Shown here in pieces: positions 25,259 through 33,864 of a stretch of 64,000 nt of DNA. Below the pieces are notes generated by a model. That model worked only from the letters and a program-made list of their open reading frames with translations. It did no database searches and was not told the origin of the DNA. Source of the stretch: Amycolatopsis taiwanensis DSM 45107 (GTDB taxonomy: Bacteria; Actinomycetota; Actinomycetes; Mycobacteriales; Pseudonocardiaceae); the NCBI RefSeq assembly GCF_000519205.1, contig NZ_JAFB01000010.1:65962-129961 (forward strand). The letters run 5' to 3'. The first letter of the stretch is position 1. Each line of letters opens with the position of its first letter. Position numbers and translations under genes: made by a program.

Positions 25259-25753
25259 ATGCCCGACGTCGGTGTGATCATGGGGAGCGACTCCGACTGG
25301 CCGGTGCTCGAAGCGGCCGCGCAGGCGCTGGCCGAGTTCGAGGTGTCCTACGAGGTCGGGGTCTACTCGGCGCACCGCACGCCGCAGCGGATGCTCGACT
25401 ACGCGAAGACCGCCGCGGACCGGGGCCTCAAGGTGATCATCGCGGGCGCGGGCGGCGCGGCACACCTGCCCGGGATGGTCGCGTCGGCGACCGTGCTGCC
25501 GGTGATCGGTGTGCCCGTTCCGTTGAAGCACCTGGACGGCCTCGACTCGCTGCTGTCCATCGTGCAGATGCCGGCCGGGGTTCCGGTCGCCACCGTTTCC
25601 GTCGGCGGTGCGCGCAACGCCGGATTGCTCGCCGTCCGCATCCTCGCCGCCGCCGACCCGGAGTTGCGGCGCCGGATGGCGGCCTTCCAGGCGGATCTCG
25701 AACAGCTCGTCCACGACAAGGACGCGGCCCTGCGCAAGCGCCTGGCCGATTAG
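25259..25753 (+). CDS. purE: N5-carboxyaminoimidazole ribonucleotide mutase
   Basis: 164 residues, normal length for class I PurE. It converts N5-CAIR to CAIR. Signature motifs are [15 protein letters not shown] at the N-terminus, [15 protein letters not shown] and [17 protein letters not shown]. The ATG at 25259 follows GAGTGAGGAG; an earlier in-frame start lies inside purK and is not needed. Confidence 0.96.
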   Translation: MPDVGVIMGSDSDWPVLEAAAQALAEFEVSYEVGVYSAHRTPQRMLDYAKTAADRGLKVIIAGAGGAAHLPGMVASATVLPVIGVPVPLKHLDGLDSLLSIVQMPAGVPVATVSVGGARNAGLLAVRILAAADPELRRRMAAFQADLEQLVHDKDAALRKRLAD

Positions 25754-25980
25754 AGAGTGATCTACGCGAAACCCCCGCCGAATTCGGTACGCCTCGAAGT
25801 CCTTGCCGTACCTGCGTTTCAGCGCCCGGTGGTTGGCAGCCCGAGGCCGGCCCGGACCATGGAAAGCACGGCTTCGTTGCCGGCCGCGTGGAAGGCGATC
25901 TCCGGGGGACGCCGATCATCACCATCGAAAACCATCGCTACACGAACGAATCCAACATCGATGGCATACCGGCCAGCAGG
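25754..25980 (-). pseudogene. Fragmentary coding remnants between purE and the hydrolase gene
   Basis: On the minus strand, one frame reads EIAFHAAGNEAVLSMVRAGL, like the effector-domain tail of a LysR-type regulator, then stops. A second frame a few bases further reads HRALKRRYGKDFEAYRIRRG, like the end of a small membrane methyltransferase. Neither has a start or full length. I interpret both as decayed gene ends; chance cannot be excluded. The rest of the 280 bp gap shows only the leader of the hydrolase gene. Confidence 0.3.
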
Positions 25981-26033
25981 GCCGGGTCGAAGGTTGGGCG
26001 CGTCTGCCGCCGCGGCGCCGGGAGGGCTTCACT

Positions 26034-26882
26034 ATGGCTGAGCGCATGATCACCGTCCGAGAAGTGCGGCTGTGCGCCGAATCCTTCGGCGACCCGGGGC
26101 AGCCACCGGTTTTGCTGATCATGGGGATAGACGCATCGATGCTGTGGTGGGAGGACGACTTCTGCCTCAAGCTAGCCGCGGGTGGAAGGTTCGTCATCCG
26201 TTACGACCATCGCGATACCGGCCGGTCCGTAACCTATGAGCCTGGGCATCCCGGCTACGACTCGGGGGACCTCGTGGCGGACGCGGTCGGTGTGCTCGAT
26301 GCCTTCGGAATCCAGGCGGCGCATCTCGTGGGGGTCTCCTCGGGAGGCGCCCTGGCGCAACTGGTGGCGCTCGAACATCCCGACCGGACCAGTACTCTCA
26401 CCTTGATCAGCACCACGTTCGCCGTGCCCACCCCCCGTGGCCGCGATCTGCCCGGGCCGACCCGCGAGTTCAGCAGGTTCCAGCGGGCGGCGCACCCCGA
26501 CTGGACCGACCAGGAGTCAGTGGTCGACCATCTGGTGGCTTACGCTCGGATGCTCACCGGTGGCCGTCGGCCGTTCCCGGAACGGGAGGTCCGAGAACTG
26601 GTGCAAGCCGACATCGACCGCGCGCACAACCCCGCCTCGGCGCAGAACCATGGCCTCGTCGAGGAGGCACCGGGGGACCGTCCGCCGCTCGCGAGTATCC
26701 GGGTGCCGACGCTGGTGGTGCACGGCGCCGCGGACCCGATGTTCCCACTCCCGCACGGACAGGCACTGGCCGAGGAAATACCGGGCGCGCGCTTACTGGT
26801 CCTGCCGGACTCCGGCCATGGCGTGGAACGCGCTGACTGGGCCGCGCTCGCTTCAGCGATCCGCGAGCACACTGCCCGTTAG
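26034..26882 (+). CDS. Alpha/beta-hydrolase
   Basis: 282 residues. The nucleophile elbow is HLVGVSSGGALAQLVALEHP, the acid is in VHGAADPMFPLPHG and the catalytic histidine in LPDSGHGVERADW. The oxyanion segment LLIMGIDASMLWWEDDF resembles the cofactor-free haloperoxidase/aclacinomycin methylesterase group. The ATG at 26034 has GGAGGG upstream. Its stop overlaps the end of a convergent MarR-like gene by 4 bp. The substrate is unknown. Confidence 0.85.
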   Translation: MAERMITVREVRLCAESFGDPGQPPVLLIMGIDASMLWWEDDFCLKLAAGGRFVIRYDHRDTGRSVTYEPGHPGYDSGDLVADAVGVLDAFGIQAAHLVGVSSGGALAQLVALEHPDRTSTLTLISTTFAVPTPRGRDLPGPTREFSRFQRAAHPDWTDQESVVDHLVAYARMLTGGRRPFPEREVRELVQADIDRAHNPASAQNHGLVEEAPGDRPPLASIRVPTLVVHGAADPMFPLPHGQALAEEIPGARLLVLPDSGHGVERADWAALASAIREHTAR

Positions 26883-27334
26883 TCCGCCGCCCCTTCTGAT
26901 CTTTGCTCCCGAAGATCACTGATTTTCGTTAGCTCCGCTTCGACGTTGGCTGCCATTACCGACAGGATCCGTACGGTCTCGATGTATTGATCAGGAGTCA
27001 GTCCATTGAGGACCATGGCGCGGGTCGCGTCGATGCGAGCCGCTATGCGCTCGTGCGCGGCCTGGCCGTCGTTGTTCAGGGCGAGGGTGTTCCCGGTGTG
27101 TATCCAACCGCTGAGATCCTGCAACACCCCGTCGAGGTCCGGCTCTCCCGCGGTCCAGAACGGGGCGAGGGCCGCGGCGAGTTCGTCGCGAGTGGTCTCG
27201 CGGCGGCTCAACGTGTTGAGGACCTGCCAATGTCGCCTGCCGAGACCGAGGTCGCCGAGTGTGGCGTCGAAGTGTTTCTCCAGCAGGTTGTGCAGATGCT
27301 TGAGCCAGTATCCGATGGGCTTGGGCGCGTTCAT
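26879..27334 (-). CDS. MarR-like winged-helix protein
   Basis: About 151 residues. GRRHWQVLNTLSRRETTRDE, followed by ALAPFWTAGEPDLDGVLQDL and LNNDGQAAHERIAARIDATR, has the order of the MarR winged helix-turn-helix and dimer helices. A weak GGGGA precedes the ATG at 27334; an in-frame ATG at 27364 would add ten residues. It is divergent from a second MarR gene and shares a 61 bp control region with it, a common arrangement for paired regulators. Confidence 0.7.
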   Translation of the reverse strand: MNAPKPIGYWLKHLHNLLEKHFDATLGDLGLGRRHWQVLNTLSRRETTRDELAAALAPFWTAGEPDLDGVLQDLSGWIHTGNTLALNNDGQAAHERIAARIDATRAMVLNGLTPDQYIETVRILSVMAANVEAELTKISDLREQRSEGAAD

Positions 27335-27365
27335 GGATCCCCGGAGGTGTATGTAGAATGACATG

Positions 27366-27381
27366 TAGTTGTCGACGAGTA
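27366..27381. promoter_or_regulatory. Imperfect palindrome between divergent MarR genes
   Basis: TAGTTGTCGACGAGTA is a 16 bp palindrome matching at 12 of 16 positions around a central GTCGAC, in the 61 bp between the two start codons. It has the length and position expected of a MarR operator. ATGTAG also occurs twice, 12 bp apart, just before it. Confidence 0.45.
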
Positions 27382-27395
27382 TGCATGGAGGGGAT

Positions 27396-27884
27396 GTGGA
27401 CGGCAAGCCGGATTCGGATGTGGCAGACATCGAGTCGGCCGTCGTGGCCTTGCGCCGTGCGCAAAAGCGCCGCACTCTGGCACGGCTGTCGGAGCGGCGA
27501 GGCGAGCGCACCGGGCACCATGCCGAGCTTCCCGATTCGGTCTTCGAACTGCTCGACGTGATCGAGTCCGCGACCGAACGGGGCGACACGCTGACTATCA
27601 CCGAAGCCGCCGCGGTTCTCGACGTCGATCAGCCAAGGTCCAGCCGTCTCGCCGCCCAGGCTCTCGACGGCGGGCTGCTGCGGCGCGAGGCCGATCAGCA
27701 TGACGGCCGCCGCTCGCTACTGGCTCTCACCCCGGAAGGGCGCGATGTGCTCACGGAGATCCGCGAATTCCGCCGCCGTGTCATCGCAGAGGTCACTGCC
27801 GGCTGGGCCGCCGAGGACCGCGCCGCCCTTGCCCGTCTGCTGACTCGCTTCGTGCAGGACTTCGACTCGGTCAGCCGACGGTGA
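27396..27884 (+). CDS. MarR-family transcriptional regulator
   Basis: 162 residues. The winged helix is clear: FELLDVIESATERGDTLTIT, then VDQPRSSRLAAQALDGGLL, and the wing READQHDGRRSLLALTPEG. The long N-terminal helix (IESAVVALRRAQKRRTLARL) and the C-terminal helix form the dimer interface. The GTG at 27396 follows GGAGGGG directly; an upstream ATG is possible. It ends 12 bp from the convergent acyl-CoA ligase gene. Confidence 0.83.
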   Translation: MDGKPDSDVADIESAVVALRRAQKRRTLARLSERRGERTGHHAELPDSVFELLDVIESATERGDTLTITEAAAVLDVDQPRSSRLAAQALDGGLLRREADQHDGRRSLLALTPEGRDVLTEIREFRRRVIAEVTAGWAAEDRAALARLLTRFVQDFDSVSRR

Positions 27885-27896
27885 CACCGCCGGCGT

Positions 27897-29558
27897 TCAA
27901 CTCTCGCTGTGTAGCCGCGCGCGGAGTTCGCGCTTGAGGACCTTGCCGGCCGCGGAGACCGGGATCTGCTCGACGAAGCGCAGTTCGCGGAGTCGCTTGT
28001 AGGGCACCACGTTTGCGTTGACCGTGTCGATCAGTTCCTGCTCCGTGAGCGCATCCCCAGCTGGCCGGCGGACCACGAAGGCCACCGGCAGCTCGCCGAC
28101 GTCGGGGCTCGGCCGGCCCACCACGGCGGCGGCGGCGACCCCGGGCTGGGCCATCAGCAACTCCTCCAGTTCGCGCGGGTAGACGTTGTATCCCTTGTAC
28201 AGCAGCAGATCCTTCTTGCGATCCACAATGGACAGGTAGCCATCGGAGTCCAGTACGCCGATGTCGCCGGTGTGCAGCCAGCCGTCCACCAGCACCGCCG
28301 CGGTCTCCTCCGGACGTTCGTGGTACCCCGTCATCACCTGCGGGCCCCGGATGCATACCTCGCCCGGTTCGCCCGGTGGCAACGGGTCGTCCCCGCCGTC
28401 CACGGGCACGATCTTGATCTCGGTGTCGAAGATGGGAATCCCGACGGTGCCGGGCTTGTGCACGGCTCCCCGCCCGAACGGCGCCGTGGTCGCGCACATG
28501 GTCACCTCGGTCAGGCCGTAGCCCTCGGCGATCACCGCGTCCGGGAACCGGTGCCGCAGCTTTTTGATCATCTCGTGCGACATCGGGGCCGCGCCGGAGG
28601 TGATGGTGCGCACCGATGACAGGTCACGCGTGGGGAAGTCGGGGCAGGCCAGCAGTGCGGCGTACAGGGCAGGCGCACCACCCATCGTGGTCACCCGGCT
28701 GCGCTCGGCTTCGGCCAGGTAGGCGGCCGGGTCCAAGCGGCTCTGCAGCAGCACCGTGGTCCCGTTGGCGACCGGGACGTTGAGCCCGCCGATGGTGCCC
28801 ATCGCGTGGAACCACGGGGTCAGGTTGATCGAGATGCCTTCGCCCAGCCGGACCGGCCATTCGGGCCCGGCACGGCTGGCGTCGAGCACCAGATCGCCCC
28901 GCTCGTCGAGCGCGGGCACGGAACCGGAACTCCAGCACGCGTATTGCAGCGTGTTGACCACGACGTTGCGATGGGGCAGCCGCACGCCCTTCGACCGTCC
29001 GGTCGTGCCGCCGGTGTAGGCGAGGTGCGCGAGCCGGGTGTGGACGTCAATTTCCACGTCGGGGCGGGTTGCCGGTTCTCCGGCGTGAAACTCGGCGAAT
29101 TCCCGTTGTCCGGCCCGCAGAGGTCCGCGCGGGCGGACCACCACGACGAGGCCGATCCGGGTCCGGTCCTGGATCCCGGTGAGCACCTCCAGGCCGGGGC
29201 CGGAGGTGACCGCCGCGATCGCGCGGGAGTCGGCGAGCTGGGCGGCGAGATCGGCCGGCGGCAGCAGCGGGTTGGCCGGGGTGAAGGTGGCACCCGCGAG
29301 CACGATCCCGTAGTAGGCGACCGGGTAGGCCAGGCAGTTCGGCAGGTGGATCGCCACCCGGTCGCCGGGTTCGACACCGTTGCGGTGCAACGCGTTGGCG
29401 AACTGGCAGGCGGCGCGGTAGAGCTCGGCGAAGGTGAGCTCCTGGTCGTCATGGGCGAAGATGATCCGGCTTCCGAAGCGAGCGGCGGAGCCGGCGAGAA
29501 TCGAACCAACGGGGATTTCGGGATAGTCGAGCGACGGGGACGGCCCTGTGGTCGGCAT
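27897..29558 (-). CDS. AMP-forming acyl-CoA synthetase (4-coumarate-CoA ligase-like)
   Basis: 553 residues of the adenylate-forming superfamily, activating a carboxylic acid with ATP and joining it to CoA. Motifs are AYTGGTTGRSKGVRLPHRNV (phosphate loop), YGLTEVTMCATTAPFG, VDGWLHTGDIGVLDSDGYL, VDRKKDLLLYKGYNVYPREL and PVSAAGKVLKREL with the catalytic lysine. The sequence is full length. ATG at 29558 is directly preceded by an in-frame GTG. It is divergent from the acyl-CoA dehydrogenase, and the two could act in the same fatty or aryl acid breakdown. Confidence 0.9.
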   Translation of the reverse strand: MPTTGPSPSLDYPEIPVGSILAGSAARFGSRIIFAHDDQELTFAELYRAACQFANALHRNGVEPGDRVAIHLPNCLAYPVAYYGIVLAGATFTPANPLLPPADLAAQLADSRAIAAVTSGPGLEVLTGIQDRTRIGLVVVVRPRGPLRAGQREFAEFHAGEPATRPDVEIDVHTRLAHLAYTGGTTGRSKGVRLPHRNVVVNTLQYACWSSGSVPALDERGDLVLDASRAGPEWPVRLGEGISINLTPWFHAMGTIGGLNVPVANGTTVLLQSRLDPAAYLAEAERSRVTTMGGAPALYAALLACPDFPTRDLSSVRTITSGAAPMSHEMIKKLRHRFPDAVIAEGYGLTEVTMCATTAPFGRGAVHKPGTVGIPIFDTEIKIVPVDGGDDPLPPGEPGEVCIRGPQVMTGYHERPEETAAVLVDGWLHTGDIGVLDSDGYLSIVDRKKDLLLYKGYNVYPRELEELLMAQPGVAAAAVVGRPSPDVGELPVAFVVRRPAGDALTEQELIDTVNANVVPYKRLRELRFVEQIPVSAAGKVLKRELRARLHSES

Positions 29559-29657
29559 CACTACACCCTAGGCGGAAATTGCGGCCGAAAACACACGGAC
29601 GATGAAGTAAACGACCGCTAACATCGGGGTCGGCGACGCGGTGGAAGGGGTGACCAG

Positions 29658-30821
29658 GTGTCCAACGGACAGGGCCTGTACCAGCTGGCTGAGGAACATG
29701 ACGAGTTGCGGGCCGTGGTGCGTGCTCTGGCGGAAAAGGAGATAGCTCCGTACGCGGCCGAGGTCGACGAACAGGAGCGGTTTCCGGCCGAGGCCGCCGA
29801 CGCGCTGGCGAAGGCCGGTTTCAACGCGGTGCACATCCCCGAGGCCTACGACGGTCAAGGTGCGGACGCGATCGCGGCGTGCATCGTGATCGAGGAGGTC
29901 GCCCGGGTCGACGCCTCGGCCGCGCTGATCCCCGCGGTGAACAAGCTGGGCACCCAGCCGATCCTGCTCGCGGGCTCGGAGGAGCTGAAGAAGCTGGTGC
30001 TGCCGTCGATCGCCACCGGTGAGACATTGGCGTCGTACGCGCTGTCCGAGCGTGAAGCGGGCTCGGACACCGCATCGATGCGCACCCGCGCGGTGCGGGA
30101 CGGGGATTCCTGGGTGCTCAACGGCACCAAGTGCTGGATCACCAACGCCGGCGAATCGAGCTGGTATACCGTGATGGCGGTGACCGACCCGAACGCGGAG
30201 AAGAAGTCGAACGGCATCTCGGCATTCGTGGTGCACGCCGACGACCCGGGTTTCTCGGTCGGGCCCAAGGAACGCAAACTCGGCATCAAGGGCTCCCCGA
30301 CCCGGGAGATCTACTTCGAGAACTGCACCATCCCGGCGGATCGGATCATCGGCGAGCCCGGCACCGGTTTGAAGACCGCGCTGCGCACCCTCGACCACAC
30401 CCGCCCGACCATCGGCGCGCAGGCGCTGGGCATCGCGCAGGGCGCACTCGACGCGGCAATCGCCTACGTCAAGGAGCGCAAGCAGTTCGGCCGCGCGATC
30501 GGCGACTTCCAGGGTGTGCAGTTCATGCTCGCCGACATGGGCACCAAGATCGAAGCGGCCCGGCACATGGTCTACGCCTCCGCCGCCGCCTCCGAACGCG
30601 GCGACGCCCGCGCGGGTTTCCTGGCCAGCGCGGCGAAGGCGTTCGCCTCCGACACCGCCATGGAGGTCACCACCGACGCCGTGCAACTCTTCGGCGGCGC
30701 CGGCTACACCCGCGACTTCCCTGTCGAACGCATGATGCGCGACGCCAAGATCACCCAGATCTACGAAGGCACCAACCAGATCCAACGCCTGGTAATGGCC
30801 CGCGCCCTGCTCAAGGGCTGA
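29658..30821 (+). CDS. fadE25: Acyl-CoA dehydrogenase (FadE25-like)
   Basis: 387 residues, the normal size. It oxidises acyl-CoA to enoyl-CoA with FAD. Family segments are YALSEREAGSDTASMRTRAV, CWITNAGESSWYTVMAV, KLGIKGSPTREIYFENC, and the C-terminal FGGAGYTRDFPVERMMRDAK with IYEGTNQIQRLVMARAL, which carries the catalytic glutamate. Orthology to Rv3274c (fadE25) is supported by closeness to purE/purK and by sequence style. GTG start. The last 15 bases (CTGCTCAAGGGCTGA) recur at 31832-31846 beside a repeat array. Confidence 0.92.
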   Translation: MSNGQGLYQLAEEHDELRAVVRALAEKEIAPYAAEVDEQERFPAEAADALAKAGFNAVHIPEAYDGQGADAIAACIVIEEVARVDASAALIPAVNKLGTQPILLAGSEELKKLVLPSIATGETLASYALSEREAGSDTASMRTRAVRDGDSWVLNGTKCWITNAGESSWYTVMAVTDPNAEKKSNGISAFVVHADDPGFSVGPKERKLGIKGSPTREIYFENCTIPADRIIGEPGTGLKTALRTLDHTRPTIGAQALGIAQGALDAAIAYVKERKQFGRAIGDFQGVQFMLADMGTKIEAARHMVYASAAASERGDARAGFLASAAKAFASDTAMEVTTDAVQLFGGAGYTRDFPVERMMRDAKITQIYEGTNQIQRLVMARALLKG

Positions 30822-31053
30822 TTCGGTCTTCGTCCGGTAGTTCGGGCGGCTCGTAATTTCCATGATCAGGCCGCCTCCAGGCCGTCAGAGGAGTCAGGCC
30901 GCCCGAACACCGCGTCGATCGCCTGCCGCCACACATTCGGTCCCCGAGCCCACCACCCATGCCACGCGATAGCGGCCTCGGCGACGCAGCAGGCTCCAAG
31001 ACCAGACGCATCGACGGTTGGCGCAGCGGGCCAGTGTGGGCAAGATCGGCATC

Positions 31054-31659
31054 ATGAACCTCGGTTTCGTCCTCACATCGTTGGCCATCATCGCCACACC
31101 AGGCACCGGTGCGATCCTCACAATCGCCGCCGGGCTACGCGCTGGCCGACGCGCCTCAGTGGTCACCGCGTTCGGTTGCACCCTCGGGATCGTGCCGCAC
31201 CTACTCGCGGCCATCACCGGGACCGCCGCCCTACTGAGCGCCGGAGCAGTCGCCTTCGATGTTCTCAAGTTCGCCGGCGTGGCGTACCTGCTCTACATGG
31301 CCTGGATCACCTGGCGCGACACCGGGATCCTCACCATGCACGACAAATCCCCGCGCAAGACTTGGCGCGCCATCGGCAACGCCATCCTCGCCAACCTCCT
31401 GAACCCGAAACTCACCCTCTTCTTCTTCGCCTTCCTCCCGCAGTTCATCTCCCAGGACCACGACCCGCTACGGCAAATGCTTACCCTCAGCGCCGTGTTC
31501 ATGGCGATGACCTTCATCGTGTTCCTCGGGTACGGGCTATTCGCCAGCGCCATGCGCCACCACGTCATCACCAAGCCCCGCATCGTCCGCCTGGTCCAAC
31601 GCATCTTCTCCCTCAGCTACCTCGGAATCGGCGCCAAACTCGCGACCACCCACCGCTAA
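31054..31659 (+). CDS. LysE/RhtB-family amino-acid or metabolite exporter
   Basis: 201 residues with about six membrane helices. The family start LGFVLTSLAIIATPGTGAIL is clear, then FGCTLGIVPHLLAAITGTAA, VLKFAGVAYLLYMAWITWRD, and NLLNPKLTLFFFAFLPQFIS. The ATG at 31054 begins the membrane domain directly; the ribosome site is weak. Substrate unknown. A CCCCGC/GCGGGG hairpin lies just after its stop. Confidence 0.87.
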   Translation: MNLGFVLTSLAIIATPGTGAILTIAAGLRAGRRASVVTAFGCTLGIVPHLLAAITGTAALLSAGAVAFDVLKFAGVAYLLYMAWITWRDTGILTMHDKSPRKTWRAIGNAILANLLNPKLTLFFFAFLPQFISQDHDPLRQMLTLSAVFMAMTFIVFLGYGLFASAMRHHVITKPRIVRLVQRIFSLSYLGIGAKLATTHR

Positions 31660-31660
31660 A

Positions 31661-31678
31661 CCCCGCCCCAGCGCGGGG
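31661..31678 (+). terminator. GC hairpin after the LysE-type exporter
   Basis: CCCCGC (31661-31666) pairs with GCGGGG (31673-31678), one base after the stop codon, without a T-tract. The following stretch to 31854 holds nothing recognised except a 15 bp copy of the acyl-CoA dehydrogenase 3' end at 31832-31846. Confidence 0.45.
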
Positions 31679-31854
31679 CCACTACGCGCATGCAGAATCA
31701 CCCGAGGCTCTGCCCCAGACCCCGGCACCGCTTCAGAGATCAGCCAAACAAACCAGTCCGTGATCCCCTCGCGGCGCGCCCGAGGGCTGCCGGACCGGGC
31801 GGCACCCGACCCGGCAGGGATGAATCCGCGCCTGCTCAAGGGCTGAGTAGCCGC

Positions 31855-31962
31855 GAGTCCCACACTCGCGTCGTGTGTGTCGCACATCCACGTAGCACGA
31901 GTTCCACATTCCGGTAGACGGGAGTGTGGGACTCACGCGACGGGAAGGTGGGACTCGCGTCA
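31855..31962. repeat. Array B1: 22 bp units, inverted, with hairpin turn
   Basis: Three plus-strand units (31855-31920, for example GAGTCCCACACTCGCGTCG with GTGT, and GAGTTCCACATTCCGGTAGA) meet two minus-strand units (31919-31962, CGGGAAGGTGGGACTCGCGT type). The junction 31899-31934 folds into a stem of about 16 pairs with GU pairs. It lies between the convergent LysE-type and tyrosine-phosphatase-like genes and ends 18 bp from the latter's stop, so a bidirectional terminator function is plausible. Confidence 0.88.
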
Positions 31963-31980
31963 AAACGACGCCAAATATTC

Positions 31981-32427
31981 TCAAGCGCGCTTGAAACCTA
32001 CGAAACGAGCGGCGAAGCGTCGCTGCCACGGCGTTTCAACGGCACGACGCGAATAGTGCTCGCGCACATACGCGACCGCCTTGTTCCCGGGAACACCATC
32101 GAGCACGGTGAGACACGCCAGCGCCGTACCCGTCCGTCCGAAGCCGCCGCTGCAGGCGATCTCGACCCGTTCCGCCTCCGCCCGTGTCCACAATTGTTGC
32201 AAGACATCGGCGAAACCATCGCGGTCGCGTGGGAGCCAGAAATCCGGCCAGTGCACCCAGCAGCTCTCCCAGTCCATCGGGCCAGGCTCCGAGCCCTGCA
32301 AATACAGCCCGAACTCAGGTGCCGGCCCCGCCGGGAGCGGATTCCGCAAGCCCCGGCCCCGGACCAGTCTGCCCGACGGCAACCGCATAACCCCCGGAGC
32401 GTTGAGGTCCCAAGAACCGTCTGCCAT
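31981..32427 (-). CDS. Protein-tyrosine-phosphatase-like protein
   Basis: 148 residues. The Cys-x5-Arg active loop is present in VEIACSGGFGRTGTALACL, followed by the helix TVLDGVPGNKAVAYVREHY and the tail ETPWQRRFAARFVGF. The N-terminal half (LPSGRLVRGRGLRNPLP, WESCWVHWPDFWLPRD) matches small actinobacterial phosphatase-like proteins of unknown target. AGAGGA precedes the ATG at 32427; a longer in-frame extension of 86 residues is Arg-rich and unlikely. It ends next to repeat array B1. Confidence 0.8.
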   Translation of the reverse strand: MADGSWDLNAPGVMRLPSGRLVRGRGLRNPLPAGPAPEFGLYLQGSEPGPMDWESCWVHWPDFWLPRDRDGFADVLQQLWTRAEAERVEIACSGGFGRTGTALACLTVLDGVPGNKAVAYVREHYSRRAVETPWQRRFAARFVGFKRA

Positions 32428-32543
32428 CCGTTCCTCTTTTCTGGTCGACATCACGAGCATACGACGAGGCATCAGGACAGCGGAGACGCGCGGGGCCGTT
32501 GCCCACCGCGTTAGCCGACGCGGCCGAGTTGAGCGTCGTTGTC

Positions 32544-32945
32544 TTACGACTCGCGGGCGTCGAGCAATTCGTCCTGGTGCTCTGCCACCCAGGTGTAGGT
32601 GACCGCCATCGCCGGGTGCGGAGGGGAGAGTTCGCCTCGGGTGAGTTCCAACCGATGAGCAGAGCCGGGGCGGTCCGGTGTCCATCCCTTACTGATCGCT
32701 CTGTAGATGCAGTGCGCGACGAGGCCGGGGCTAACACCCATCGATTGTTCGAGAAGCCAATTGTCTGGTCTGGTATAGGGGAGTACGACGCGGAGAGCGT
32801 TGCCCGGATTCTCCGCGAGTTCGACCGCGAAGGTCATGGAGGACCAGCCGTTTCCCTGGTTGTAGGTGGGCTTGTGGCGGACGCGCCACCGGTAAACCGC
32901 ATCACCCACCGTGATGAGGCGGGACCCCTTCCTGGGGAGCGTCAC
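32544..32945 (-). CDS. Conserved-looking protein of unknown function
   Basis: 133 residues from a GTG with a strong AGGAGGT ribosome site. The sequence LITVGDAVYRWRVRHKPTY, followed by WSSMTFAVELAENPGNALRV and PGLVAHCIYRAISKGWTPDR, looks like a real soluble domain rich in beta strands; no catalytic motif is visible. I do not recognise the family. It lies in the same direction as the phosphatase-like gene, 116 bp upstream of it, and may be cotranscribed. Its 5' side is 94 bp from array B2. Confidence 0.6.
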   Translation of the reverse strand: MTLPRKGSRLITVGDAVYRWRVRHKPTYNQGNGWSSMTFAVELAENPGNALRVVLPYTRPDNWLLEQSMGVSPGLVAHCIYRAISKGWTPDRPGSAHRLELTRGELSPPHPAMAVTYTWVAEHQDELLDARES

Positions 32946-33039
32946 GGGACACCTCCTGATCTTTGCCTGTTCCGTGACTGTTCCGTGGGACAGCCGAATC
33001 ACTGACAGCTGGCGAAAGGTCTGGAAAGCGTATAACCGC

Positions 33040-33228
33040 GAGTCCCACACTCGCGTGTCCCACATTCCGGTAGGCCGGAATGTGGGACTCACACGACGGG
33101 AATGTGGGACTCGCGCGTCGGGAACGTGGGACTCACACGACGGGAATGTGGGACTCGCACGACGGGAATGGGGGACTCGCGTGACGGGAGTGTGGGACTC
33201 GCGCGTCGGGAGTGTGGGACTCGCGCTA
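33040..33228. repeat. Array B2: nine 22 bp-type units with hairpin and stop codon inside
   Basis: Two plus-oriented units (33040-33074) turn at a nearly perfect hairpin, GTGTCCCACATTCCGG-TAGG-CCGGAATGTGGGACTC (33055-33090), into seven minus-oriented 22-mers (33075-33228) of the CGGGAATGTGGGACTCGCGC type. The last unit contains the TAG stop (33228-33226) of the minus-strand membrane protein gene. Linkers alternate among ACACGA, GCGCGT, GCACGA and GCGTGA. Confidence 0.92.
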
Positions 33229-33567
33229 GGAGTCGTGCGCGGCGCTGGTCACCTGGTAGGGCTCGGCCGCGCCAGGGGCTGCGGAGGTGCTTATGTCGTG
33301 GGCGATGCCGGCGATCCAGACCAGGCACACGACGAACCCGATCGTGGACAGCACGAGCCCGGCCGCGGCTGTGCTCAGGCGGGGTGCCTGGTACCGCACC
33401 GCGCGGGCGAGGCCGATCGTGGCGCACACGAGGCCGGGGACGACCAGGGGCATTGCGATCAGGCCGATGAACGGGATGACGGCGAAGACGAGCCCCAGCA
33501 GGCCCAGGACGAATCCGGCGGTGGCGAAACGGTTGTCGCCGGTCACCCGGCGAGGGTGCTGGGCCAT
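33226..33567 (-). CDS. Small DUF4190-like membrane protein
   Basis: 113 residues. NRFATAGFVLGLLGLVFAVI begins the first of about three membrane helices, followed by LVVPGLVCATIGLARAVRY and TAAAGLVLSTIGFVVCLVWI, the alternating Gly-rich helix pattern of DUF4190 proteins. AAGGAG precedes the ATG at 33567. Both flanks are repeat arrays (B2 at the stop, B3 upstream of the start). Function unknown. Confidence 0.75.
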   Translation of the reverse strand: MAQHPRRVTGDNRFATAGFVLGLLGLVFAVIPFIGLIAMPLVVPGLVCATIGLARAVRYQAPRLSTAAAGLVLSTIGFVVCLVWIAGIAHDISTSAAPGAAEPYQVTSAAHDS

Positions 33568-33604
33568 GGTTGTCTCCTTGCGCGGGCCGCCGAGAAGCGC
33601 CGGC

Positions 33605-33703
33605 GAGTCCCCCATTCCCGACGCGCGAGTCCCACGTTCCCGTCCTGTGAGTCCCACCTTCCCGTCCTGTGAGTCCCACCTTCCGGTCTATCGGAACGTG
33701 GGA
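33605..33703. repeat. Array B3: four 22 bp units and a terminal hairpin
   Basis: Four plus-strand units from 33605 to 33692 (GAGTCCCACCTTCCCGTCCT type), followed by an inverted partial copy; CCCACCTTCC (33675-33684) pairs with GGAACGTGGG (33693-33702) with one mismatch. It lies 38 bp upstream of the start of the DUF4190-like gene, making it the exception to the 3'-end rule. The next stretch to 33864 shows only a weak AGCCCTC/GAGGGCT inverted repeat. Confidence 0.88.
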
Positions 33704-33864
33704 GGAAAAGAAGGAGCCCTCGGGCGCGCTGGGGGAACCACGCCGGAGGGCTGATTAGAGTTTCCGGCACGCTCCACGGCGACGCACCCCGAGACGGCAT
33801 TTTCACCCGCGAGGGATGACCTCGGGCCGGGCAGGGCGACGAAATTGTCCGGTTCGCCGGTTGT

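Noticed and set aside
24034..25281. 415-codon minus-strand frame opposite purK
   Set aside because: Antisense shadow of an ATP-grasp enzyme with all motifs.
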